From positions 1,240,001 through 1,304,000 of the forward strand of contig JAPEUQ010000004.1 in the NCBI GenBank assembly GCA_027946365.1: DNA of 64,000 nt, given 5' to 3'. The notes beneath the pieces are model-generated. The model saw only the letters and a program-made list of their open reading frames with translations. It made no database searches and was not told the DNA's origin. This DNA comes from Kalmusia sp. IMI 367209 (lineage: Eukaryota > Ascomycota > Dothideomycetes > Pleosporales > Didymosphaeriaceae). This document shows, piece by piece, positions 33,256 to 43,476 of the stretch (position 1 is its first letter; each line of letters begins with the position of its first letter). The translations under genes were made by a program, and so were the position numbers.

Positions 33256-34810
33256 ATGTTTCAATTGACTTTGGTGTCAGTTAAAAAATTGCCATCCGTC
33301 ACGAAGATTCGCGAAGCTATTCCTTCTGAAGGTATGGACATTGCGAAGCTCGCTGAAGACCTGGGCGTTGATGATACGAGCTTTAATTTGTTTTCTAAAA
33401 TTATGGAGCGGATTTGCAACGTCGAGACCCGATCCTGGGTGAAGCCGCTCTCAACGATGCCATCAGAATCAGACATTCAGAAGATCATCGAGGCGGCCAA
33501 AACACCTGTCCCTCGTGAGCGAAAACTGAAGTCTAATGAGTACGACGTCTCGGAACTTATGGGAGACATAGTAATGTATGATCTTTGCGCTTGACAGCAT
33601 AGTTATCACGCAACTAATTTCCTCTAGCACTCGTAACGAAAATTCCGAGCTCGTGCGAGGATCAGGCAATCTTCGACCTAATCAGTTCTATCGGGTCTTC
33701 TATGAAGACTCGGCCACTCTTAGTGCTTTCGTGACAAAGTAAGCATACCAATGAAGACAACGCTAGCATTCGCTAACTTGATTACCTCCAATTTCGTAGG
33801 CACACTCACGTCAAACATCGTGAGATACCGACACTGAGACTCAAAGACGAGAATGCATTTCAATCGATTGGTCAATTCTCCTTGAGGCGTGACCTAACTC
33901 TTGGAAGGATCTCTCGCCACCTCAAGTGGAACCAAAAAAGTAACCCGAGCTCACACATATCTGTTTTCAACAACTTGCGTAAGCATGCATCATGTCTTTC
34001 CAAGATATACTACTGATTCTGTTCCTAGAGGGCGATGTGGAGAAAAGGATCGACTTTCATTCGCTCAAAGGCGAGAGCAAACGGATCGGAGAACGCATCG
34101 CTGTCGCCGTGATCGACGCGTCCGGGCTGGTTCCTATAACTATCTGCGCTGAGATCCAAGAGAGAATCCAAACAACAGAAGTGGATGATCGTGGCCTTCC
34201 TAAAGTGAAGTTGAGTCAGTATGAGCGGAAAAAGGTCAGCATCCCAGCATGGGTGCATGAGGATGCGTTCGTCGGTCATGAGGAAGAGTCAGCCATCCCG
34301 CTCGATAAGCTGGATGAGTCAAAAATCGAACTCTGGCTCTCGATAACTGAGCTCCGTTACGGCGAGTACCGCATTCGTGCCACATGGCTACACGACTACG
34401 AATGGCTCGCCTGCGGCGCGATTCCCAAGACAAGAATCATCAAAGTTATGCCATTTGATGGAAAGAAACTACACAAAGTGCAGGGTACTAGAGAAGTGCG
34501 CTCTGAAGACGGATTCTGGGTTTGGGACTGGGAGAAATCGATGTGGCTACTAGACCCTAAGCATGAAGGCAAAGAGGAGGAGAAAGATGCTCAAAGTCAG
34601 AATGACACGCAGCCACCGACCATAGGAACACCCAAGAAACGCAAGTTCGAGATCGAAAGCTCTAAGATCTGTCACATGCAAAAACGATCCCGGCTGCTGG
34701 ATCCACATCATACAACTCGCGACTCACGTTGCAACATGAGTTGCTCTGTCTGTTGTCCGAAGGGGGACAGTACGTATAGCGACCTCAACGCGCTAGATCT
34801 AGCCATTTAG
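33256..34810 (+). CDS. DUF7587-like fungal protein
   Basis: Exons are 33256-33575, 33628-33738, 33800-33978 and 34029-34810, 463 aa if ATG 33256 is the start. Introns are 50-61 nt with CTAAT/CTAAC branch-like motifs and keep frame. The N-terminal 110 residues are helical and charged. The stretch NQFYRVFYEDSATLSAFVTK, followed by RISRHLKWNQKSNPSSHISV, matches my memory of the DUF7587 pattern (FRV.D..S, then HL.W.....PFIS). The C-terminal half is charged and ends with a Cys-containing tail. Function is unknown; DUF7587 proteins are expanded in filamentous fungi and often sit in accessory regions near NLR/HET genes, as here. The start could lie upstream, in 32994-33209. Confidence 0.65.
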
Positions 34811-35033
34811 TGCTACGAAGAATATTTGAAATCGATGCACACAGATGTAGAGACGTGGAAACGGAGAAAAAAGTCTTAGGTATGACAATTTGAGTGAACG
34901 GATAGATTGAGTATGCTGGGAAAGGTTTCATTGGCTGTTCACTTTCATTATTTGATTGAAGATCATTGGGAAGACTCTGATAGAAAAGAATCAGTCTCAT
35001 CCAACCAAGCCCAAATTACGCTTCTGGGTCAAA

Positions 35034-36715
35034 CTAATGACGCGCCTGTTGCTGCTGTGCAACGGACCTTAAGATTTCCTGCTCTTCCAGCCCGGTAGCG
35101 TCCTCAAATAACTCATCGATTTGCTCGAGCGTCTTGCCTTTTGTCTCAGGTAGTAAAAATACAGCCCAGAAACCAGACATGAGACAGCATACCGCAAAGA
35201 AGACATACGTCTTATAGCCGATGTTTGCCAGCATTGGCGGCGTTGCAACACCAATTATGAAATTACACAACCAGTTGACAGCTACGCACAGCGCAACACC
35301 CTTCGAGCGATCACTGTTAGAGTACACCTCTGGAGGAAGTGCCCAACCGAGAGGCGAGTATGAGACACCGTAGGTTAGAATGAAAATAAAAGCCATCGCG
35401 ACGCAGGCCCAGCCAGCGGACGTATGGCCTGACCAGTCTTCAGAATAGAGCGCAGATAGAACGGAAATGATGACGTACGCCCCCGCAGTACTGAAACCAC
35501 CGAAGATGGCGAGTGGGCGTCGACCAACATTATCAATGATGAAGAAGCATACAACAACGGCGACGAGTTGAAGGATATTGAAAATTCCGGACATGATCAA
35601 TGCCATCTCCGGAGATTGACCAATCGATTCGAAGAGTGTTGGAGCGTAGTAGATGAATGCATTGATCCCGCTAAATTGTTGGAAGAACATGACTCCGACT
35701 CCTACGATTGTTCGTCGAATGTTGCGGCGATTGAATAGCGCTAGCCACTGGAATAGCTCAAGCTTCGGCCCCCTCACACCAGGATGTCTTCGCTCTTGCA
35801 TAATTCTTTGGAACTCAATTTCCGTCATGATGCCGGCATATTCCGTTTGTACTCTGTGATCGGTAGAAGGTAGTTGTCGCAGCTTCGTGAGGCTTGTCAG
35901 ACATTCATCGCTGCGATCGACAAGAGCCAACCAGCGTGGTGAATAAGGGAAAAAGTGGATACCGAAGCCTATAGCAGTTGCCGATACCATCTGAAGGCCG
36001 AGAGGGAGACGGAACGAGATCTCTCCTGCCAAAAAGCGAGTGCCAAATGTAATCCAGAAAGCTACTATGACGCCTAACACTATCGAAACGGACTCGAGTA
36101 CTAAGAGGATACCGCGAATGTTTGGTGGGGCTATCTCAGAGATGTAAAGAGGGGCGCCCTACGATCAGTGGTCAGCGTTGCAGCTATCTATATGCGTAGG
36201 GTGATACACACCATGGCTAATGTGCCGACTCCGATGCCACCAATTGTCCTCCCTGCTACCAGCGTGCCATAGTCCTTAGCGCAGGTTTGAATAATGGCAC
36301 CCACATCAAAGATGACGACACAGACAGTAAGTGCCCATTTCCTAGAGATCTTGTCTGCCAGGTACGGCATGAAGAGACATCCAACAAAGGCGCCAAACAA
36401 CAGCATGCCCGTCATGAAACCTTTGCCAAACTCACTCTCGGCCCTTGGGAACACCGTATGGAATTGAGGCATGACATTGATGATAGATATGACGCCTTGG
36501 TCATAACCAAAAGAGAAGCCGCCTAGGGATGCGAGAAAGCAGGCCCCGAAGACGAAGCCTGAGCTGAAGATGCCTCGGAAGCCGTTAGGGCCATAATGGA
36601 GATTTTCAGCAGCCTCGATAGGAAGCCTCTCGATTGTCTCAACGCCTCGTTCTAATTTCTCGGGGGAAGTGTCGGAGTTGTATGCAGTCAGATCATCCTT
36701 GGTGTCGCGTGGCAT
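35034..36715 (-). CDS. MFS sugar transporter
   Basis: Exon 1 is 36212-36715, the intron 36159-36211 (53 nt) and exon 2 35034-36158, 542 aa with 12 predicted spans. Family marks: GGFSFGYDQGVIS in span 1, GRTIGGIGVGTLAM, FPYSPRWLA (PESPRWL position), FQQFSGINAFIYYAPTLF, DNVGRRPLA and LPETKGKTLEQIDELFED at the C-terminus. It belongs to the hexose/quinate/pentose permease branch; the substrate cannot be read from sequence. An in-frame ATG at 36778 would add 21 residues, but ATG 36715 gives the usual polar N-terminus. It is divergent to the Zn2Cys6 gene across 523 bp, suggesting shared control. Confidence 0.92.
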
Positions 36716-37238
36716 GATTGAGAGCAACAACACCAGAAGGAATGGTCGGAAGATGGGATTGATCCCGAATATGCTCAAAAAATTGATTGCTTAAAAAGCT
36801 GATGAAGTCTCTGAACACGACTTTCAGGAGCAGGGAGAACGAGGATTTTGTACTCGAAGCCAAAGCCTCGGTCGTTCTTTCGGCGTATGAAGCCTGTTGC
36901 CATTGAGCCATTTTCAATTGGCCCCGCACAGAGATACAAGCGCATCCGTCTGCTTTGCTAGTGGATCCTGGCTCTGGAGAACATTAGCTCCAAGTTCACG
37001 CCGTGGGGAATTGATATGCTGCTGGAGATGAGCAATGGCCATACCACAAGAAGCAAGTGTCGCCGCCAACGTGCACGGCCCGACGCATGGAGCACCTCCC
37101 CCGCGTCTTGGCTAGATTCACCATAAAAGGTAAGCGTCGCCGAAGATATGCCTTTAACAGACATCTCCGCCATTTAAGGTAGGCCTCGCCGCTCAACCAT
37201 CTTTAGAGACAGTCTGCGACGCTGGCCACGATGCGACC
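36716..37238. promoter_or_regulatory. Shared divergent promoter, transporter / Zn2Cys6 regulator
   Basis: This 523-bp region separates two divergent genes. It carries TCGCCG three times (37059, 37137, 37186) and a direct CGG-N9-CGG pair near 36866-36882. TCGCCG recurs in the P450 promoter as both arms of an inverted repeat. A site for the cluster's own regulator is a plausible inference only. Confidence 0.45.
37121..37191 (+). repeat. Imperfect 22-nt direct repeat ending in TCGCCG
   Basis: CCATAAAAGG followed by TAAGCGTCGCCG (from 37121) recurs as CCATTTAAGG followed by TAGGCCTCGCCG (from 37170), 49 bp apart and just upstream of the Zn2Cys6 start codon. It is a possible tandem regulatory element. 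Confidence 0.5.
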
Positions 37239-39266
37239 ATGCCTCGTGCGCCTCGCCTCACAATTCCTTGTTCACATTGTCGTGGTATGCCTTCCCTTCC
37301 CCCTGGCTAATCTAAGCTTCATAATTGGTCCATTTGCTGACTCTCATCTCGTCGCAGAAAAACATGTGAAATGTGAGTGAACATTGCTCTGGCCTGGTGA
37401 TGCCAATATGCTCTAGACAGCTGTCTCACTCTGTAATTAGGCGATAACCAGACGCCGAAATGTCGGCGATGTGAATTAAAGAACCGCGACTGTATCCGAC
37501 CTGCGAACATCAAATTCCGCCACTGGTCGACGAACGAGCTTGCATCTTCTGCCCACGATTCCAACCAGCACCTTCCCGGTAAGTTTCCTCCGATGCTTTA
37601 CGATATAGCATAAAGTCTTACTCGGCAATAAGCAGTGGATCATCAAGAACGACCTGATGAGTCCACTGCACCCGCAATCATCGCTGGTCCGAACCAGACA
37701 CTCGCTGGAGTGATCCGAAGCAGCCAGCAACTTGCCGATGGCATTGTGCAGTTGCACTATCTAGAACCTTTGAGCCAATCACCTCCAATCGAAAGGGTCT
37801 GTGGATCAACCAACTTGGCTTCTGTTTCGGGAAATAGCACTGAGACGGCAGTGACCTGTTCTACTGATCCCATTAAGGCAGTAACAAGAGACCAAGCACA
37901 GATATTACGTGAAGTGGAAGACCAAGAAACTGACCCACCAGCTCTTGTTGGAGTGCAGGAAGTCTGCCTCATTCGTTACTTCACAGAGGAGCTTGCGCAT
38001 TGGGTACGCTATATAGTTCGCAACTTAAGTTACTCATATCAATTTCTGACGCGAAGTAGTTTGATCTATGTGATCCCTTGAGGCATTTCCAACTTTGTGT
38101 CTCCGAACGTGCACTTTACTCTGCGCCGCTTCGCAATGCTGTGTGCTCAGTCGCATCTCGTCACCTCATTCGAAGGCCGCAGTACACTAAATCAACGGGA
38201 GTAGAATACTATGGCCAGTATCTACCTCACCTCACAGCTTGGACTTCAGTCGAGTACATGCTCAAATGTATACCCGCTCTATCTGCGTATCATGACCTAC
38301 AGCATTCCGCTTGTCGGGAAGATATTATGGCTGCTGCTGTCGTTCTGCGCCAATGTGAAGAGATGGATGAAGAGTCATCCGAGACCATGTCTGAAGCCTC
38401 TTACCCAACTTCTCCACATCCATCACGATCAGTAAACTTCCTTTCGATTGCACAGTCTATCATTGAAAATGCGGCTTTGCTACGTGATTGGTCACCGTTC
38501 ACAAGCGCTATTTTTTGGATGGCTGTGAGACAAGATATTTACCATTGTATGGTCAAGAAGCAGGCTCCACTGCTTTCGATTGATCCTGACATGCGAAAAG
38601 AGGCATCAATTCCAAACAAGCTAATCCTTCATGCTGGGGATGTGGCGAATTGGTGTTGGGGAACAAAATCAGCAGAAGAATGGCGTGAGTTTACTCCAAA
38701 GATGGGCGGTGCAAATTACATGGCATGCAAACTGATATTTGCTACAGAAAAATTAATGGCCGACCATCGATCACTAGTACGGGATAACCCAAGACACTTT
38801 AGCCCCATATTCACGAGAGAGGCCGACCAGTTGAGGGGAGAAATATTCCCCACAGTTTGGTACAACACGGACGCCGAAGCGACGTCAATTCAATTTTTCG
38901 AAGCCTCTCAAGTCATACTTATCGCAGAAACACCCCAAATAGAGTAGGTAATCCAAGGCTCGATTGTGCCAACCGCTTGACCGTATATATAGGGGTGATC
39001 GAACCGCACAACGAAAAGCAGAGGCTCAAGTCCGTTCTATTATACTAAAGCTCTGTGGGACTGCTCTGAGCCGTCCTCGGCTGGCGCCAATGTTTCTCCT
39101 AGCCGTTGCAAGCATCATGTTGTACGGGGACTTCTTCACTGACCGTAGAGAACAGAGAGCTCTTCTCGACATCGTTGAGAGAACTAGCGACATGTTCGCA
39201 GGCTTAATGCGAAAGCCTTATATAGTCATGAAAGCTCATTGGGATTTAGATGGCGGAGATGGATAG
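37239..39266 (+). CDS. Zn2Cys6 fungal transcription factor
   Basis: Exons are 37239-37284, 37358-37372, 37441-37578, 37636-38003, 38060-38943 and 38993-39266, 574 aa. Spliced, the N-terminus gives a perfect binuclear cluster, C11-x2-C14-x6-C21-x6-C28-x2-C31-x6-C38, split by two introns around a 15-nt exon. The rest matches the ARCA-like family: LIRYFTEELAHW.FDLCDP, VEYYGQYLPHLTAW, then helical middle homology to DIVERTSDMFAGLMRKPY. It should bind CGG-type sites in the nucleus and probably controls the neighbouring transporter and P450 genes. The final exon was placed by frame: GA|GTAGGT to TATAG|G. No frame breaks. Confidence 0.9.
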
Positions 39267-39316
39267 CAGAACCGCTATTGAGCTAGGTTATCTGTACATA
39301 GCGATTCTACTCGAGA

Positions 39317-39400
39317 ATCGGCGAGTCCTTCCTGTAGAGTATTAGCGCCGCCATGTACTGTCACGCATCACGCTAACCACATTAGGCTTCGCTCGCCGAT
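39317..39400. promoter_or_regulatory. Inverted repeat in the P450 promoter
   Basis: ATCGGCGAG at 39317-39325 and its exact complement CTCGCCGAT at 39392-39400 face each other across 66 bp, 130-210 bp before the P450 start. Both arms contain the TCGCCG word found three times in the transporter/regulator promoter. A TATA-like ATATATAT lies at 39471. Confidence 0.5.
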
Positions 39401-39528
39401 ACATACTCTGGAGTGTATCTCCAATGATGTTATTCCTGATGGACTCTGCATCTTTAAAGCTCGAGTAAACATATATATCAGCACTTCAGACCCACGCACT
39501 AGCATTTGAAATTCTCAACCCATTCATT

Positions 39529-41113
39529 ATGTTTTGGTCACTCTTATTACTATTTGTCCTCGCCGTGCTTGTCGCACGTTTCACATTGCTACCGACCTTC
39601 GAGTACTTCCGCGACCCTAAAAGCCTTCGAAGATATCCCCAACTACATTGGCTTTCTGGTATATCCGATTTGCCTTTCATTTATGAGGCGCACAAAGGCT
39701 TCCGATCACATAAGCTCTTGAAAGCGCACGCCAAACACGATATCATCAGAATCGGCCCTAACAGCTTATCATTCGCTCGTTCAGGTGCAATCAAGGATAT
39801 CTATGGCCATGGAACGGCCTGTAACAAGGACCTGTTCTATGTAAAGCTCACTGGTAGCCATACCCATCTAGCTGATGTGGTCGATCACGCGGAGCATGCT
39901 CGGAAGCGGAAGACAATGTCCAGTGCATATGCGATCAAGAATCTTGCTTGAGGCATGGGAGTACAAAGTATCCGACATGACCAGGCGTATGATCAATGCT
40001 TTTGATGCAAAATGCACAGCTCCACTCATAGCAGGCCAGCTGCCCCGCAAGGAAGATCTCAACGTCGAGTATCGCATGTGGTCTAATCTCTTCACGATAT
40101 CAGCGATTGCGAACATTGGGCTAAGCGAGGATCTCGGGTTTTTGGAACAGGGCAACGATATGGTGACATCTGAATCAAAAGACGGAAGCGTCAAAAGAGT
40201 CCCCTTCCGGGAGTGTCTCTTTGCTACCGCCTGGGCGCAATCCAATTTGATTTGGAGCTATGACTGGTACGAGACGCTAGTCCGCATCAGTAACATCGTA
40301 TCTTCTACGTACCGCAAATGCTGGAAACTCAACAAAGACTGGGACGGCATCGTCTACAACCGAGCAACTACACGTCTCCGCCGATACCAAAAAGGCGAGA
40401 AGCTCGACGATTTCTTCGCAGCTCTGATGGAGGACCGGAAGACGGGTACACCCCACAACCTCGAGTTCGGAGAGATTGTTGCAGAGATAAGTATCATGAT
40501 GAACGCAGGCTCAGACACCACCGGCATCGCCATCAACAATGCCATCTACCTCCTTTTGAAGAACCCGCACTGCCTCGTGAAGCTCAGAGCCGAACTTGAC
40601 GAAGCTCTTAGCAACGATGAAGTCATTGCTCCCTACTCCAAAGTCAAGCACCTCCCTTACCTCCGTGCATGCCTTGATGAAGGCTTACGTATCCTTCCTC
40701 CTGTCTCATTCAACCTTCCCCGACGCACCCCGCCCTCTGGAACCACCGTTGGCGGCGACTTCATTGCTGGAAACACATCGGTCAGTATGTCTGCTTACGT
40801 GGTCCACCACAATCCCTCCTTATACCCGGATCCTGATTCGTATATCCCGGAACGGTTTCTGGGTGATGAGGGCAAAAAGTTGCAATCGTTCTTCATCCCA
40901 TTTAGTACGGGTGCGAGGGGCTGCATCGGCAGGAATATAAGCTATCTGGAGCAGATGGTTCTCATAGCGACGCTGGTGAGGAGGTATGAGTTTGCCTTTC
41001 CACACCCTGGATGGGAGCCGACTGTAAGGGAGAACACGACATTGAGTCCCGGGCCTATGTGGTTAAAGATTTGGAAACGGAATGATGTGAGGGCCGAGAT
41101 GCAGGTGGCTTGA
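39529..41113 (+). CDS. Cytochrome P450 monooxygenase
   Basis: About 527 aa without introns. The N-terminal anchor is MFWSLLLLFVLAVLVARF. The I-helix is AGSDTT, the ExxR motif EGLR, PERF follows in the PERF loop, and the heme loop is FSTGARGCIG, all intact. The frame breaks once at TT 39948-39949: KNLA runs into a stop, while skipping one T continues as EAWEYKVSDM and gives the expected length. If the extra base is real, the gene is dead; if it is an assembly error, it is a normal ER-bound class II P450. Substrate unknown. Regulator and transporter next door suggest a small metabolic cluster. Confidence 0.9.
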
Positions 41114-42609
41114 GGGTTGTCTCTTTGCAATGATGTACTCAAGGGATTCGAGGTAGACTAGCGCGAATTATGAACACTTAGGAAATGATGATTTTCGAAT
41201 TCGGGCCCTTTGTTAGTCATCAACCACATGCTTCCAGCACTATTAATTACCAACTTTTGATTTAGGTAGAAAGATCTCGCAATGGACTGTCCGCAACGAG
41301 AACCACCGTGCAGGCCACAATAACGAATATAACTCCATCAGATTCAGCCCCAGTAGGGGCAGTCCTTGGGTTATGGGTGAGCTCATCAAAAGGACCAAGA
41401 TCGCTATCGGTATCTCCATCGGGATCGATACATTTGTATCGATTGTATCACGTTGATTCGTGCTGGTATAGAAACAGAATCCAGGAAGGAGGGGATTAAA
41501 GGGAAGAGTGCAAAACAATTTAGTTCTGGTTGAGCGTAATGGAATCATCATAGGCTATCCCTTTCTGATTGTCCGCACCTTCACTTTCAGCCTCATTGTA
41601 GCCAGCCATTTTTGTGAGATCTTAACAGAGATCATTTAGTATAGTAATGACGTTTATACAAACTATATACAGCTCTATCTCTCACCAAAGTAGGCCAAAC
41701 TTCGCTGTTTCAGAACGCTGACGTCCATTCAAGGTAATAATTTTCTACCCTCGAAAGCATGAGATTACAAACGTAGTAAGCAGAACCGACTGCAAGCGAC
41801 GCAAAGGTTGCGGCTGATACGATCTGCAATACCAAAGCCAATAGCGGCATTTTACCACAGCTTACTCAGGCCTTCCTGTCAGAAACAAAAAGTCATCACG
41901 CTGTGCGAAATTTCAAGAACATGAAACACTATCTCCGAGGATAGATTGATCTTACAAGTTTTGGGGGCTTTTAGGGGCGGATTCTTCCCCTATGTCCGTT
42001 TGCATCTCGAGCTAATCCAGAAAAAAAAAGCCTAAGAGACCATGACTGAAAAATTCGTAACTAAAGAGGACAGAACTTGAGGATTAGAGTCTGAAGAAAG
42101 TAGTGTGGACATTCTAGAGCCAAAGACAAATCAAAATGTACCCGTAGACTTGCTTGGGTTAGATGATCTTATTGTCGAAATGGAACTCTGAAACCTCAAC
42201 ACAAGGTATGCGCACTGCCGAAGGCGCGACAATTCGACATAGTCTCTCCAAATAGACTGAAACAAACACTCACCCCATCCACAATAGAATTGCATTCCTA
42301 TGTTGACTACTATGATGAAGCTTAGCCTCGGATAAGCATCAGCACAGTCCCTTAGAGAGGAAGTATAGCTGCGCCGATCACAATGCTGACGAAAGGATGA
42401 GCCAAACTAAGAAGAGAGTACTTTCACGATGTTGTCAATTATTATGTAGATTGTAAGGCGCAGCAAGACAAGGTGCATATAAAAACCTCGATTCTCCTCT
42501 CCAGCAGAACCATCCACATTCAACAACCCAACAGTTCTACACAAACACAGACGAAACTTGGTCATTTTCCATTTCAGACTCCCCATAAAGCAACTAAACA
42601 CTGTTTAAA
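41114..42609. other. Intergenic region, 1.5 kb
   Basis: This lies between the P450 and the small secreted protein. A minus-strand reading at about 41270-41450 (PFDELTHNP..., then GVIFVIVACTVVLV and a stop) is weakly protein-like but has no start. Otherwise I see no gene, RNA or repeat. The last 130 bases hold the promoter of the secreted-protein gene. Confidence 0.4.
42478..42484 (+). promoter_or_regulatory. TATA box of the small secreted protein gene
   Basis: TATAAAA lies 126 bases before ATG 42610, followed by a CA-rich leader (CCACATTCAACAACCC). Position and leader fit a TATA-driven, inducible fungal gene. Confidence 0.5.
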
Positions 42610-43026
42610 ATGGTTTCCATCAAATTTGTAACCATTGCAGCTGTCCTCAGCACCACATCCTCAGTCACAGCCACTACCTTTGTATGCATATCTCTTTGCA
42701 CCTTCCCTCGCGATACATCGTCTATGAACTTACACATAATATAGCATGTCAACCGAGGCTGTATTATTCTTGACAGTAGCATCCTCTGCGCTGGGGATAA
42801 TGGCTCGCGCAGGATCGACGGCGGATCTGCCAGTGTGGAAGCCAAGCTCGACTCACCACAACACTGCTTCGCTACTTTCTCGTGGCCCGCGGACTTTGGT
42901 GATGTCTTCTATGGTGCCGACGACTGCTTCTATGACTCCAAGGGTAAATGTCTATGCTTGATCAAAAGTGTACTACTCGCTGACGTTTTTAAAGGCCAGA
43001 ACATCAACGGCCAGTGCTGCAAATGA
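42610..43026 (+). CDS. Small cysteine-rich secreted protein, effector-like
   Basis: Exons are 42610-42681, 42745-42943 and 42995-43026, 100 aa. A signal peptide (about residues 1-21, hydrophobic core FVTIAAVL, then SSVTA) precedes a mature chain of about 78 residues with six Cys, ending QNINGQCCK. The second intron (42944-42994) is exactly 51 nt and has no in-frame stop, so retaining it adds 17 residues with two more Cys. No family is recognised. Size, secretion signal, even Cys number and location beside an accessory cluster suit an apoplastic effector or antimicrobial peptide; that is inference. Confidence 0.75.
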
Positions 43027-43476
43027 GCGCTAAATGGTGAATATGTCTGACTTTCTGGAGCGGGGTAGGCTGAGATTGATGAGACGATGGTGATATAAGC
43101 ATAGACGTTAGGGTTGATAGTATCTGACCGTAGCCACTCTTTGATAGCATTGAAACTTTATTGTTGGCCAACAATTACATGACTCACTCTACCTATGTCA
43201 CGCCGAGCACTGCCATAGAAATTGTTTACTTTGAGGTCGATTATGTGCGAAGGCGAAATGACGAGGCTGAGCTGCATGAAGTCCTTGTCCGGGATGTGAT
43301 TGGTGCAGCGTGCAGCTACCACAGCCACACCGCACATTTGTGCTGTTGCTCAGCCTGGTCGACTGCAGAAATTATGGGGTTTTCCCAGAACCCCATAAGC
43401 GTTTGTTTGGTTCTTTACTTTTTCTTTTGATAGACAGAAATACCACCACAAACACTCCTCCAATTTTCCCCTAAAG
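43027..43476. other. Intergenic region
   Basis: 3' flank of the secreted-protein gene and promoter of the zinc-finger gene. A plus ORF at 43161-43430 lacks recognisable character. Confidence 0.4.

Noticed and set aside
41270..41450. Minus-strand segment with a hydrophobic stretch (GVIFVIVACTVVLV)
   Set aside because: No start codon or upstream exon and a neighbouring frame also open; too little to call a gene or remnant.
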